A DNA stretch of 64,000 nucleotides from Marinobacter sp. es.042 (GTDB lineage Bacteria > Pseudomonadota > Gammaproteobacteria > Pseudomonadales > Oleiphilaceae), in assembly GCF_900188315.1 (NCBI RefSeq), contig NZ_LT897781.1, positions 3,844,001-3,908,000 of the forward strand, given 5' to 3'. Numbering within the stretch: the stretch's first letter is position 1; each line of letters begins with the position of its first letter. The translations under genes and the position numbers were made by a program. Below the pieces are notes generated by a model, which was not told where the DNA came from, did no database searches, and was given only the letters and a program-made list of their open reading frames with translations. Shown in pieces: positions 33,452 through 42,803 of this stretch.

Positions 33452-34153
33452 TCAGCCGCCCAGGTAAGCGTTCTGGACGTCCGGATTGTTCAGCAGATTC
33501 TTGCCCGTGTCGTGCAGGCGAATCTTTCCGGTTTCCAGCACGTAGCCCCGGTCTGCCAGGTTCAGAGCCTGATGGGCGTTCTGCTCGACGAGGAAAACCG
33601 TAATGCCTTCCTCGCGAAGCTGGCCGATGATCTCGAAGATCTGCTTGATGATCAGCGGTGCCAGGCCCAGTGATGGTTCATCGAGGATGATCATCTCTGG
33701 TCTGCTCATCAGGGCCCGCCCGATAGCCAGCATTTGCTGCTCGCCCCCGGACATGGTGCCGGCGCGCTGATGTTCACGTTCTTTGAGGCGCGGGAAGAGC
33801 TCGTAGACGTGCTCCTGGCTCTTGCGGATTTCGGCCTTGGTGTTGAAGAAACCACCCATATGGAGGTTTTCCTCCACGGTCAGGCCCGAGAACACCCGAC
33901 GCCCCTCCGGAACAATGGCGATGCCGGAGCGCATGATCTGCGCCGTGGATTCGTTGGTGATTTCCCTGCCCTCAAGGAAAATGCGTCCTGAACTGGCCCG
34001 GGGGTTACCGCAGACGGTCATCAGCAGCGTGGTCTTGCCGGCGCCGTTGGCGCCGATCAGCGAGACGATCTCACCCTTTTTGACTTCGACAGACACCCCG
34101 TGCAAGGCCTCGATCTTGCCGTAGTGGGTATGGACATCTTCTAGTACTAGCAT
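33452..34153 (-). CDS. livF: Branched-chain amino acid ABC transporter ATP-binding protein LivF
   Basis: A 233-residue ATPase of a high-affinity branched-chain amino acid importer. It has Walker A GANGAGKTTLL (about residue 35), the signature motif MSGGEQQMLAIGRALMSRPE, Walker B MIILDEPSLGLAPLI and the switch His in VEQNAH. It is the last gene of livK-H-M-G-F, 9 bases after livG. Confidence 0.95.
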   Translation of the reverse strand: MLVLEDVHTHYGKIEALHGVSVEVKKGEIVSLIGANGAGKTTLLMTVCGNPRASSGRIFLEGREITNESTAQIMRSGIAIVPEGRRVFSGLTVEENLHMGGFFNTKAEIRKSQEHVYELFPRLKEREHQRAGTMSGGEQQMLAIGRALMSRPEMIILDEPSLGLAPLIIKQIFEIIGQLREEGITVFLVEQNAHQALNLADRGYVLETGKIRLHDTGKNLLNNPDVQNAYLGG

Positions 34154-34162
34154 GTGTTTACC

Positions 34163-34918
34163 TCAGGCCTCGCCCAGATAGGCTTTGATCACGTCGTCGT
34201 TCTGGCGGATTTCTTCCGGTGTGCCACTGGCCAGGGGGCGGCCCTGGTTGATGACGTTGATGCGGTCCGAAATATCCATTACCAGGCTCATGTCGTGCTC
34301 AATCAGCACTACGGAAACGTTGTAGTCCTCTTTCAGGCTGATGATCAGCTGGTTGAGTTCCTTGGTTTCCGCCGGGTTGAGGCCGGCTGCCGGCTCGTCG
34401 AGCATCAGCAGCTTGGGCTCGGTGACCATGCAACGCGCAATTTCCAGGCGGCGTTGCTGGCCGTAGGCCAGGTTGCCCGCTTCCCGGTTGGCCAGATCCA
34501 GCAGGCCTACCCGGTCCAGCCAGTAGGCGGCCCGGTCCAGGGATTTCTGCTCTTTCTTCCGGTAACTGGGTGTCTGGATGAGGCCGGAAATCAGGTTGGT
34601 GTTCAGGTGGCGATGTTGTGCCACCAGCAGGTTTTCCACCACCGTCATCTGGCTGAACAGCCGGACATGCTGGAAGGTGCGAACCATCCCCAGACGGGAG
34701 ATCTTGTAGTCAGGCTTGCCCTGTACTTCCTTGCCCTCGAACAGGATCTTGCCGCCCGTGGGCTTGTAAAAACCGCTCATGCAGTTGAATACGGTGGTTT
34801 TTCCAGCCCCGTTGGGGCCGATGATGGACACAATCTCGTGTTCCTGAACGTCCAGAGACACTTCGTCTACAGCGAGCAGGCCGCCAAAGCGCATGGACAG
34901 ATTCTGTACTTCAAGCAT
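34163..34918 (-). CDS. livG: Branched-chain amino acid ABC transporter ATP-binding protein LivG
   Basis: A 251-residue ATPase partner of LivF. It contains Walker A GPNGAGKTTVFN (about residue 36), the longer LivG insert with TFQHVRLFSQMTVVENLLVA, the signature NLAYGQQRRLEIARCMVTEP, Walker B LLMLDEPAAGLNPAE and the switch His in IEHDMSLVM. It is 6 bases downstream of livM. Confidence 0.95.
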   Translation of the reverse strand: MLEVQNLSMRFGGLLAVDEVSLDVQEHEIVSIIGPNGAGKTTVFNCMSGFYKPTGGKILFEGKEVQGKPDYKISRLGMVRTFQHVRLFSQMTVVENLLVAQHRHLNTNLISGLIQTPSYRKKEQKSLDRAAYWLDRVGLLDLANREAGNLAYGQQRRLEIARCMVTEPKLLMLDEPAAGLNPAETKELNQLIISLKEDYNVSVVLIEHDMSLVMDISDRINVINQGRPLASGTPEEIRQNDDVIKAYLGEA

Positions 34919-34924
34919 CGTCTG

Positions 34925-36196
34925 TCACTCCTGCCTTTTCAGTTCAATATGAATGCGGCGCATGGGCATCAGACCCTGCGGACGCCAGACCATCATCAGC
35001 ACCATGGCGGCACCGAAGATCAGCATGCGGTACTCGGAGAACTCACGGGCCAGTTCCGGCAGGATGGTGACAGCGATTGCCGCCAGTACCACACCGATCT
35101 GGGAACCCATGCCGCCGAGAACCACGATCGCCAGGATGATGGCAGACTCCAGGAAGACAAACGATTCCGGGCTGATGAAGCCCTGCTTGGAGGCGAACAC
35201 AGTGCCGGCGAAACCGGCAAAGAAGGCGCCAATGGTAAACGCGGACAGCTTCACTGCGGTGCGGCTGAGACCCAGGGAGCGGGCAGCGATCTCGTCTTCC
35301 CGCAGTGCTTCCCAGGCCCGACCCACGGGCATCCGCATGAATCGGCGGATCACGAGCGCGGTGAACACCGCCAGAACCAGGGCAATGAGGTACAGGAAGA
35401 TGACCTTGTGCTCGCCGCTGTAGGCGATGCCGAAGGTTTCGTGGAACGAGGTGTTGCCCTCTTCCTTCACCCGGCGGCCGAATTCCATTCCGAACAGGGT
35501 TGGATCCGGGATGCCACCAATTCCGTTGGGGCCGCCAGTCAGCGTCGTCCAGTTATTCAGGAGTATCCGGATGATCTCGCCGAACCCGAGGGTTACGATG
35601 GCCAGATAATCCCCCCGCAACCGGAGTACCGGGAAGCCGAGCACCAAACCGAACAGGGCGGCAAGCAGAGCGCCAATAGGCAGGGCCAGCCAGAACGAAA
35701 TGCCGGCGTACTGGGAGAGCAGGGCAAAGGTGTAGGCGCCTACGGCGTAGAACGCCACATAGCCCAGGTCCAGAAGCCCGGCCAGGCCCACCACCACGTT
35801 CAGGCCAAGGGCCAGCATGATGTAGATCAGCACCAGAGTCGCCAGATCCACCGCGCCGCGTGACACAAAGAACGGCCAGAACAGGGCCAGAACCACGATG
35901 CCGGTCAGCACCCAGGATTCAATCTTTGCCCGGCGGTTTTCCGCCATCGGCTCCTTGTTGGCTTGGGGCAAAGGATGGGGAATGCTCTTCAGACCCCCCA
36001 TGATCTGTTCACGGAACATCTGGAACAGGAATACGATCACCGCCGCGAGCAATACCATCACTATGGTGCTGGCATCGGCGCCGGTCAGGGTCACGTTGAT
36101 GCCCTGGGCCTCAAGATTGAAACCAATGATCGGGTAGGAAATGATCAGTGTAATGAACGCGCAGAAGAGCGCGTGTCTGAAATTGTTAGCAGCCAT
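34925..36196 (-). CDS. livM: Branched-chain amino acid ABC transporter permease LivM
   Basis: A 423-residue inner-membrane permease, about the length of E. coli LivM. Multiple hydrophobic helices are visible and the family signature [20 protein letters not shown] lies near residue 135; the coupling region [20 protein letters not shown] lies near residue 300. The N-terminal extension with two helices is normal for the LivM type. Its ATG overlaps the livH stop (ATGA at 36193-36196), so translation is coupled. Confidence 0.95.
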   Translation of the reverse strand: MAANNFRHALFCAFITLIISYPIIGFNLEAQGINVTLTGADASTIVMVLLAAVIVFLFQMFREQIMGGLKSIPHPLPQANKEPMAENRRAKIESWVLTGIVVLALFWPFFVSRGAVDLATLVLIYIMLALGLNVVVGLAGLLDLGYVAFYAVGAYTFALLSQYAGISFWLALPIGALLAALFGLVLGFPVLRLRGDYLAIVTLGFGEIIRILLNNWTTLTGGPNGIGGIPDPTLFGMEFGRRVKEEGNTSFHETFGIAYSGEHKVIFLYLIALVLAVFTALVIRRFMRMPVGRAWEALREDEIAARSLGLSRTAVKLSAFTIGAFFAGFAGTVFASKQGFISPESFVFLESAIILAIVVLGGMGSQIGVVLAAIAVTILPELAREFSEYRMLIFGAAMVLMMVWRPQGLMPMRRIHIELKRQE

Positions 36197-37119
36197 CAGA
36201 TCTTCTCAACCTCCGGTTTGCCGAGCAGGCCGGTGGGTTTGAACAGCAGAATCAGGATCAGCAGGCTGAACGAGATCACATCCTTGTATTCACCGCTGAG
36301 GTAGCCGGAGGTCATGCTCTCCGCCACGCCCAGTATCAGTCCGCCCAGCATCGCGCCGGGTATGCTGCCAATGCCGCCAAGTACCGCTGCGGTAAAGGCT
36401 TTCAAGCCGGCAATGAAGCCGAACAGAGGATCAACCGAACCGTAGTACATGCCCAGAAGCAGGCCGGCAACGGCTGCCAGTGCCGCACCAATCACAAAGG
36501 TTGCCGAGATGATCCGGTTGGTGTCGATGCCCAGCAGATTGGCCATACCCAGGTCCTGTGATACCGCCCGGCAGGCGCGGCCAGTCCGCGAACGGGATAT
36601 AAACAGGGACAGGGCTGTCATACAGACCAGTGTGGTGATGAAGATGGTGATCTGCATATAGGATAGGGACATCTGGAAACCGTCACCGGAACCGAAGTTG
36701 AAGCCACCGTCAATCAGGGCCGGGAAACCAATGTTGCGGGATCCCTGTGCCAGGTGAACGTAGTTCTGCAGGAAGATGGACATGCCGATGGCGGAGATCA
36801 GCGGGATCAGGCGGTGACGCCCCCGCACGGGCCGGTAGGCCACCCGTTCCACTGCCCAGCCCATGGAGCTGGAGACGATCATGGCACAGAGCAGTGCTAC
36901 GATCAGTATCAGTGGCAACCAGGCAACGCCAAGAGCGGCGAGGCCGGTAATGGCAATCAGCGCTGTGTAGGCACCGATCATATAGATTTCACCATGGGCA
37001 AAGTTGATCATGCCGATGATGCCGTAAACCATCGTGTAGCCGATGGCGATCAGGGCGTAAGTGCTCCCGATCGTCAGCCCGTTGATGAGCTGCTGTGAGA
37101 AATAAAGGAGGTCTTGCAT
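36196..37119 (-). CDS. livH: Branched-chain amino acid ABC transporter permease LivH
   Basis: A 307-residue permease with eight or so membrane segments. The signature [20 protein letters not shown], then [18 protein letters not shown], is at the N-terminus; the coupling helix region [19 protein letters not shown] lies near residue 190. I chose ATG 37119 ([11 protein letters not shown]) with GGAGG just upstream; the frame is open to 37158. Confidence 0.95.
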   Translation of the reverse strand: MQDLLYFSQQLINGLTIGSTYALIAIGYTMVYGIIGMINFAHGEIYMIGAYTALIAITGLAALGVAWLPLILIVALLCAMIVSSSMGWAVERVAYRPVRGRHRLIPLISAIGMSIFLQNYVHLAQGSRNIGFPALIDGGFNFGSGDGFQMSLSYMQITIFITTLVCMTALSLFISRSRTGRACRAVSQDLGMANLLGIDTNRIISATFVIGAALAAVAGLLLGMYYGSVDPLFGFIAGLKAFTAAVLGGIGSIPGAMLGGLILGVAESMTSGYLSGEYKDVISFSLLILILLFKPTGLLGKPEVEKI

Positions 37120-37212
37120 TGTTATGGGACTCCGAAAGCCTGCTCCCTCCGCTACCACACCTTGTGTCCGGGATATCCGGGCAGGAAGTGGGGGAGGATC
37201 AACAGGAGCCTA

Positions 37213-37248
37213 GAAAAACACCTTCTCCCGGATCGCGGTGAGAAGGTG
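37213..37248 (-). terminator. Partial terminator between livK and livH
   Basis: CACCTTCTC (37219-37227) pairs perfectly with GAGAAGGTG (37240-37248) around a 12-base loop, and on the minus strand five T follow. It lies between livK and livH and probably keeps the binding protein more abundant than the membrane parts, a common arrangement in ABC importers. Confidence 0.75.
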
Positions 37249-37281
37249 CTCTCATGATTACCGTTTGTTAACGATTTTGGC

Positions 37282-38394
37282 TTAGTTTACCGGAGTTTTG
37301 CTTCCATCTGAATGCCATTCGTACACAACAAACTCGAACGACTTCATGTCGCCGGCCTTGTCGTATTCAACGGTGCCGATCGGAGTCTGGAAGCTGCCTT
37401 CGCGCAGCGCAGCGGCAACATCGAACGGATCGGTGGAACCCGCAGCTTCAATGCCTTCGGCGACCAACTGGACGGCGGTGTAGGAGGTCAGAACAAACGG
37501 ACCGGACGGATCCTCACCCTTGTCTTCGAACGCTTTCACCAGCGCCTGGTTTTCGGCTTTCTGGTCGAATGCCGGCGGCAAGGTTACCAGGAGGCCTTCG
37601 GCGGCTTCGCCGGCGATGGTGTTGATGTCCTTGTTACCGACGCCCTCAGGACCCATGAAACGGGCATCGAGGCCAGCGGAGCCAGCCTGGCGCAGGATCA
37701 GGCCCAGTTCCGGGTGGTAACCGCCGTAGTAGACGTAGTCCACATCGGCCTGCTTGAGCTTGGTGACCAGTGATGAGAAATCTTTGTCGCCGGCGGTGAT
37801 GCCCTCGAACATGGCGATTTCAACGCCAGCGTCTTTCAGGGTGTCACGAACCGCAGTGGCAATACCTTCACCGTACTGCTGCTTGTCGTGAACAATAGCC
37901 ACCCTCTCAGGGTTCTGGGAGGCGATGTAGTTGGCGGCAACCGGGCCTTGCATGCTGTCCAGGCCAATGGTGCGGAATACCAGTTCGTAGCCACGCTCGG
38001 TGATTTCCGGGCTGGTGGAAGCCGGCGTCACCATCAGGATGCCTTCATCTTCGTAGATGTCGGAAGCGGGCTGGGTAGAGCTGGAGCACAGGTGGCCGAT
38101 AACGAAACGAACGCCATCGTTTACCATGCTGTTGGCAACCGTTACGGCCTGCTTCGGGTCACATACGTCGTCGTATTCAACGGCAACGAGCTCTTCGCCC
38201 ATGACACCGCCATTGGCGTTGATCTGCTCGATCGCCATGCGGGCGCCGGAGAATTGCATGTCACCGTACTGGGCAACGGGGCCAGTCATGGGGCCGGCGA
38301 TACCGATCTGGATTTCTGCGGCGGCGTGGCCGGCGCCCATCAGGGCGACGGAAGTGCTAACAGCGGTTACGAGTTTTTTTACTGAAGTTCTCAT
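37282..38394 (-). CDS. livK: Branched-chain amino acid ABC transporter substrate-binding protein
   Basis: A 370-residue periplasmic binding protein of the Leu/Ile/Val family. The signal peptide runs to GAGHAAAE; the mature start IQIGIAGPMTGPVAQYGDM is typical. VEYDDVCDPKQAVTVANSMV, then FVIGHLCSSSTQPASDIYED, carries the family Ser/Thr ligand-binding residues, and the two Cys in these segments match the conserved disulfide. It heads the operon, about 160 bases before livH across a partial terminator. Whether it prefers Leu only or all three cannot be read. Confidence 0.93.
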   Translation of the reverse strand: MRTSVKKLVTAVSTSVALMGAGHAAAEIQIGIAGPMTGPVAQYGDMQFSGARMAIEQINANGGVMGEELVAVEYDDVCDPKQAVTVANSMVNDGVRFVIGHLCSSSTQPASDIYEDEGILMVTPASTSPEITERGYELVFRTIGLDSMQGPVAANYIASQNPERVAIVHDKQQYGEGIATAVRDTLKDAGVEIAMFEGITAGDKDFSSLVTKLKQADVDYVYYGGYHPELGLILRQAGSAGLDARFMGPEGVGNKDINTIAGEAAEGLLVTLPPAFDQKAENQALVKAFEDKGEDPSGPFVLTSYTAVQLVAEGIEAAGSTDPFDVAAALREGSFQTPIGTVEYDKAGDMKSFEFVVYEWHSDGSKTPVN

Positions 38395-38548
38395 TGAGTC
38401 TGTCCTGTTTTATTTCAGGGTTATTCTTGTGTTCTCAGAGAGTTAAACAAACACCACACCTCACTGCTTGTCAAGCAGATGACTCTGGGGTTTGCTCCGG
38501 AACACGGGCCTGTCTGCAAAGGCAAAACCCGTGCCGCTCTGAGCGGTG

Positions 38549-39457
38549 TCACGCATCCCTGCCGTCTTCTTCATCCTCTGAGACCAGCACGCGGAAGCTC
38601 TCATGTTCGCGGAGCTGGTCAAAACTCACGTCTACGGAAGCATCGTCGCGGTATGCCTCGGAAATTTCAATAGCTTTCTTCAAGGTGCTGACTGCGTCGT
38701 CCCAGCGGCCGATTTCCGCATAGGCACATGCCAGCTGATAGTGCGCGTGGCCATTATCCGGTGCAAGTTTTAGCGCTCGTTGGCAGAGACTGATGGCCCA
38801 CAACGGTTCCTGCATTTCCAGGACAGCGTCGGCCTTGTAACTCAGCGCTTCCACATCATCCGGGCGAAGATCCAGAATCTGGTCGTAGGCGGAAATCTTG
38901 TTCTGCTGTGAGGTTTCCTGACTGGCTTTCAACCACAGCGAATGCACTTCGTTGGTGCGCTCGATCTCGGCCTGGTTCTGGTGAATGATGTCGGATTTCT
39001 GCTTGAGCTGGTCCTCGATGAACTCAAGCCGCTGCTCATACTCGATGACCAGCTCGTTGACCCGTTTTTCGGCCAGGCTGGTCAGCTGATTGCGCATATC
39101 CCGGATGGAGTTCCAGCCGATAACAACGAGAATAGAGGTGGCGCCAGCGATCAGATAGAAGAAGTAGGTGACGGTGTCGGTGGCATAGGACATGGTTTTG
39201 TCCGCTACCGAGAGCTCCTTGTCGACGACCTTTTCGATCAGCTCTGCCCGGGTGTTTTGCATTTCCTTGCGCAATGCTTTGCTTTCTTCCAGCAGGTACA
39301 ACTCCACAAAGGGCGTATACATGGGTTCGTCCAGCGTTTTGATGCTCTCTTCCAGATCCTCTGCGGTGAGCTCTTTCTCTGGCCCCAGTTTATCCTGTGC
39401 GAGGAGGGTACCGGCGAACGTCGTCATCAAAAGAAAAGGCAGGAAATACTTGATCAT
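38549..39457 (-). CDS. Membrane-anchored coiled-coil and TPR protein
   Basis: A 302-residue protein of unknown function. It has an N-terminal signal peptide (IKYFLPFLLMTTFAGTLLAQ), a helical region, one transmembrane segment near residue 95-113 (VTYFFYLIAGATSILVVIGW), a charged coiled coil of about 60 residues (VNELVIEYEQRLEFIEDQLK), then TPR-like repeats such as PDDVEALSYKADAVLEMQEP and PDNGHAHYQLACAYAEIGRW. The C-terminus is acidic. The start is uncertain between ATG 39457 and 39466; the frame itself opens at 39565. It likely scaffolds an envelope complex, but that is inference. Confidence 0.65.
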   Translation of the reverse strand: MIKYFLPFLLMTTFAGTLLAQDKLGPEKELTAEDLEESIKTLDEPMYTPFVELYLLEESKALRKEMQNTRAELIEKVVDKELSVADKTMSYATDTVTYFFYLIAGATSILVVIGWNSIRDMRNQLTSLAEKRVNELVIEYEQRLEFIEDQLKQKSDIIHQNQAEIERTNEVHSLWLKASQETSQQNKISAYDQILDLRPDDVEALSYKADAVLEMQEPLWAISLCQRALKLAPDNGHAHYQLACAYAEIGRWDDAVSTLKKAIEISEAYRDDASVDVSFDQLREHESFRVLVSEDEEDGRDA

Positions 39458-39622
39458 CGGGCGCATTCCGTCCGTTTGTCGTAAGTGGAACAAGTGGGGA
39501 ACCTTAGCATAGTGGGTGGCCGAAAAAACGCCGGGAATCTCCCTGACTTGCAATCCCAGGTGCAAAGACCTCTAATAGTTAGGGGTATAAAGAAAATCCC
39601 ATCACCGAATCGGAGAATTGCT

Positions 39623-40117
39623 GTGAACAGTTATGAAGATGTACTGGTGGCTCTCAGGCGGGTTATACGGGCGACGGACCTTCATTCGAAGCGCCTAAGC
39701 AAGCATGCCGGGCTGACAGGGCCACAGCTGCTCATCATGAGAACGATTCGGGATCTGGGCGAGGTGACTATCGGTACCATTGCGGAAAAGGTCAGTCTTA
39801 GCCAGGCGACGGTAACGACCATCCTGGACCGTCTGGAGCATCGGAACCTAGTTTATCGAGTACGCAGTACCCAGGACAAACGCAAGGTTCACGCGCACCT
39901 GACTGAAGAAGGCGCAGATCTTCTGGCCCGGGCGCCCAATCCGTTGCAGGAGGATTTCATTCAGAAATTCCAGAGCCTGGCAGAATGGGAGCAAACCATG
40001 ATTCTCGCGTCGCTTCAGCGGGTGGCCAACATGATGGATGCCGATGATATTGATGCATCACCGGTGCTGACCGTTGGGTCAGTTCTTAAGGATGACGGGT
40101 GGAAGGAAAAAACCTGA
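39623..40117 (+). CDS. MarR family transcriptional regulator (CosR/EctR1-like)
   Basis: A 164-residue winged-helix regulator. The N-terminal helix LVALRRVIRATDLHSKRLSK and LTGPQLLIMRTIRDLGEVTI, the recognition helix SLSQATVTTILDRLEHRNLV and the wing RSTQDKRKVHAHLTEEG are clear. The pattern RxxIRAxDLHSKxLxKxxGLTGPQL is, from memory, that of CosR/EctR1, MarR proteins that repress ectoine synthesis in halophiles. That sub-family call is inference; no ect genes are in the window. GTG 39623 is chosen, with CGGAG 7 bases upstream. It converges on the Lon gene. Confidence 0.8.
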   Translation: MNSYEDVLVALRRVIRATDLHSKRLSKHAGLTGPQLLIMRTIRDLGEVTIGTIAEKVSLSQATVTTILDRLEHRNLVYRVRSTQDKRKVHAHLTEEGADLLARAPNPLQEDFIQKFQSLAEWEQTMILASLQRVANMMDADDIDASPVLTVGSVLKDDGWKEKT

Positions 40118-40145
40118 CCTCAATGAGCCAGGCTTTCTCCTGCTA

Positions 40146-42611
40146 TCAGTGCACCGAAGACCCTTTCCTCGGCTTATTGCCGAAGCAGACCTGGAAAACA
40201 TCGCTGTAATGCTTGGCAAAGTTCACCACCAAGCCTTCCTTCAGGTACTCCGGGAGCTCTTCGTAATCGCCCCGATTGGCTTCCGGCAGGATCAGATTGC
40301 TGATTTTCTGCCGCCGCGCCGCAATCACTTTCTCGCGAATACCGCCCACCGGCAGCACCTGTCCGGTCAGGGTCAGCTCTCCGGTCATGGCGATGTTTTG
40401 CTGCGGTGCTTCCCGTCGTGCGATCGATAGCAGGGCGGTTGCCATGGTGACGCCGGCGCTGGGGCCATCCTTCGGCGTGGCGCCTTCGGGCACGTGCAAG
40501 TGCACGAAGGACTTGTCGAAGAAAGTCGGGTCGCCTTTGAAGCGCTTGAGGTTTGAGGACACATAGCTGTAGGCGATTTCTGCGGACTCCTTCATGACAT
40601 CACCCAGCTGTCCCGTCAGTTTGAAGCCGCGTTGTGCGCTGTGAATCCTGGAGGCCTCGATGCTCAGGGTGGCCCCGCCCATGGCGGTCCAGGCCAGGCC
40701 GGTGACAACGCCGGTACCTTTCAGGGATTTCTCTTTCTTGAACGAAGGCTGCCCCAGATAACTCTGCAGATCCGACACGCCCACCTTGACCGGCTGGTCC
40801 GGATTTTCCAGCAGCTTCACGATCCCCTTGCGGAGTATCTTGTGCAGGAGTTTTTCCAGGCTCCGCACGCCGGCCTCTCGTGCATAGCCCTCAATAACCT
40901 GCTTGATCGCTGCGTCCGTGATGTTGAGCTGCTTTTTCAGCAGCCCCGCCCGCTTCAGTAGTTTGGGCAGCAGGAAGTGCTTGGCGATGGCCAGTTTCTC
41001 TTCCGCGATGTAGCCGGACAGACGAATGACATCCATCCGGTCCAGCAGCGGCCGCGGAATCGTGTCCAGCTGGTTGGCCGTGCAGACGAACAGAACCTTG
41101 GAGAGGTCCATGCGAACATCGAGATAGTGATCAAGAAAGTCCCGGTTCTGTTCCGGGTCCAGCGTTTCCAACAGGGCGGATGCCGGGTCACCCTGGAAGG
41201 AGGCGCCGATCTTGTCGATCTCATCCAGCATGATCACCGGGTTCGCAACCTTGGAATCCTTCAGCGCCTGAACAAACTTGCCCGGCATGGCGCCGATGTA
41301 GGTTCGCCGGTGGCCTTTGATTTCGGCTTCATCACGCATGCCGCCCACACTGAAGCGGTAGAATTTCCGGCCCAGTGCATCCGCCACGGAATGGCCTATG
41401 GACGTCTTGCCAACGCCCGGTGGGCCGACCAGCAGCAGGATTGAGCCGCTGACCTCGCCCTTGAAGGTGCCTTCGGCCAGGAACTCGACGATGCGGTCTT
41501 TTACATCGTCGAGACCGTCGTGATCGCGGTCGAGTATCCGCCGTGCTTCGGTCAGATCGAAGTGGTCTTCTGAGTGAATGCCCCATGGAATCTGGGTCAG
41601 CCAGTCCAGATAGTTACGGGTAACGCCATATTCCGGCGAGCCCTGTTCCAGCACCTGCAGTTTTTCGAGTTCATCCCGGAAACGCTCCTGCACAGCCTCG
41701 GGCGGTTGCAGCTCTGCCATGCGCTGCTCGAAACGTTCCACGTCCGCAGTCTTGTCGTCCTTGGCCATGCCCAGCTCGCGCTGGATGACCTTGAGCTGTT
41801 CCTTCAGGAAGAACTCCCGCTGGTGCTTTTGTACCTTGGCGTTAACCTCCTCGCTGATTTCCGACTGGAGCCGAGCGACTTCCTGTTCCTTGCGCATCAG
41901 GAGCAGGACTTTTTCCATGCGGCGGAGTAGGGGAACGGTGTCGAGCACATCCTGCAATTCGTTACCCGGGGCGCTGGTCATCGAAGCGCCAAAGTCGGCA
42001 AGCGGGGAGCTGTCATCCGGCCCGAAACGGGACAGGTACTGTTTTACTTCCTCGCCATACAACGGGTTGGTGCGCAGCAGTTCCTTGATCGCGCTGATGA
42101 TGGCCAGGGTATAGGCCTTGAGTTCGTCTGCCTCTTCTTCCGGTTCTGCCGGATATTCTACTTCAACCAGGTAAGGCGGTTTGCGGCGTAACCATTGGAC
42201 AATCCGGAAGCGCTGGAGCCCCTGGGCAATGAACTGAACCTTGCCGCTTTCATTCTGGGCATGATGTACGCGCACGGCGCAGCCGACGGTCTCCAGCTGT
42301 TCGCTGGCAGGTACGCCTGCCTCCGCATCCTCTTCTTCCACAAAACAGATACCCATGACCTTGTGGTCGGTTTCGCCGACCCGCTTCAGGGTTTCCTGCC
42401 ACGGATTCTGGTTGACCACCACAGGCTGCACCTGGGCCGGGAAAAACGGACGGTTCGAAACCGGCAGCACGTACATGCGCCGGGGCATCATCTGCTGGGG
42501 CAGGGCAAGGCTCTTGCTGTGCTCGTCCTTGCCAATGTATTCGGTCACGTCCTCTTCGAATTCCTCTAGTGAATCGTTTTGCGTCTCATCATTCATGCCG
42601 CGAGTATCCAT
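40146..42611 (-). CDS. Lon family ATP-dependent protease (AsrA/Lon2-like)
   Basis: An 821-residue soluble Lon-type AAA+ protease. The N-terminal LON domain begins MYVLPVSNRPFFPAQVQPVV after about 45 acidic residues. Walker A is GPPGVGKTSIGH near residue 397, followed by MLDEIDKIG. The protease dyad is present: Ser in TPKDGPSAGVTMA and Lys in VGGIREKVIAARRQ. The NRPFFPAQVQP start and the acidic extension are more like the second Lon of pseudomonads (AsrA) than housekeeping Lon, whose clpX neighbour is also absent here. The sub-family call is moderate; the Lon call is firm. Confidence 0.9.
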   Translation of the reverse strand: MDTRGMNDETQNDSLEEFEEDVTEYIGKDEHSKSLALPQQMMPRRMYVLPVSNRPFFPAQVQPVVVNQNPWQETLKRVGETDHKVMGICFVEEEDAEAGVPASEQLETVGCAVRVHHAQNESGKVQFIAQGLQRFRIVQWLRRKPPYLVEVEYPAEPEEEADELKAYTLAIISAIKELLRTNPLYGEEVKQYLSRFGPDDSSPLADFGASMTSAPGNELQDVLDTVPLLRRMEKVLLLMRKEQEVARLQSEISEEVNAKVQKHQREFFLKEQLKVIQRELGMAKDDKTADVERFEQRMAELQPPEAVQERFRDELEKLQVLEQGSPEYGVTRNYLDWLTQIPWGIHSEDHFDLTEARRILDRDHDGLDDVKDRIVEFLAEGTFKGEVSGSILLLVGPPGVGKTSIGHSVADALGRKFYRFSVGGMRDEAEIKGHRRTYIGAMPGKFVQALKDSKVANPVIMLDEIDKIGASFQGDPASALLETLDPEQNRDFLDHYLDVRMDLSKVLFVCTANQLDTIPRPLLDRMDVIRLSGYIAEEKLAIAKHFLLPKLLKRAGLLKKQLNITDAAIKQVIEGYAREAGVRSLEKLLHKILRKGIVKLLENPDQPVKVGVSDLQSYLGQPSFKKEKSLKGTGVVTGLAWTAMGGATLSIEASRIHSAQRGFKLTGQLGDVMKESAEIAYSYVSSNLKRFKGDPTFFDKSFVHLHVPEGATPKDGPSAGVTMATALLSIARREAPQQNIAMTGELTLTGQVLPVGGIREKVIAARRQKISNLILPEANRGDYEELPEYLKEGLVVNFAKHYSDVFQVCFGNKPRKGSSVH

Positions 42612-42677
42612 CCGGAAAGGTTGTGAATCTGCCCGGGACGGGCTGCTGCGTGATTGCCCCGGGGCGTTGCTTATTAG

Positions 42678-42707
42678 TTATGTAACGGCAGATACGGTGA
42701 TTTCAAG
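42678..42707 (-). promoter_or_regulatory. Possible sigma-32 promoter of the Lon-type gene
   Basis: Read on the minus strand, CTTGAAA (42701-42707) is a perfect -35 for sigma-32, and TTACATAA (42678-42685) is a partial match to CCCCATNTA, with a 15-base spacer, slightly long. It lies about 70 bases before the start. Confidence 0.35.
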
Positions 42708-42803
42708 GAGTTGGGTTGGCGCTGTTGGCGCTTGAATTTTCGGGAGTTGGCCCCATGTTTCTGGCAGTTTCCGATGATTCATACGACTTTTCAGGTGCCT
42801 TGC

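Noticed and set aside
34154..35863. A 569-codon plus-strand frame opposite livG and livM
   Set aside because: His/Gln-rich composition, no recognisable domain, and fully covered by certain liv genes.
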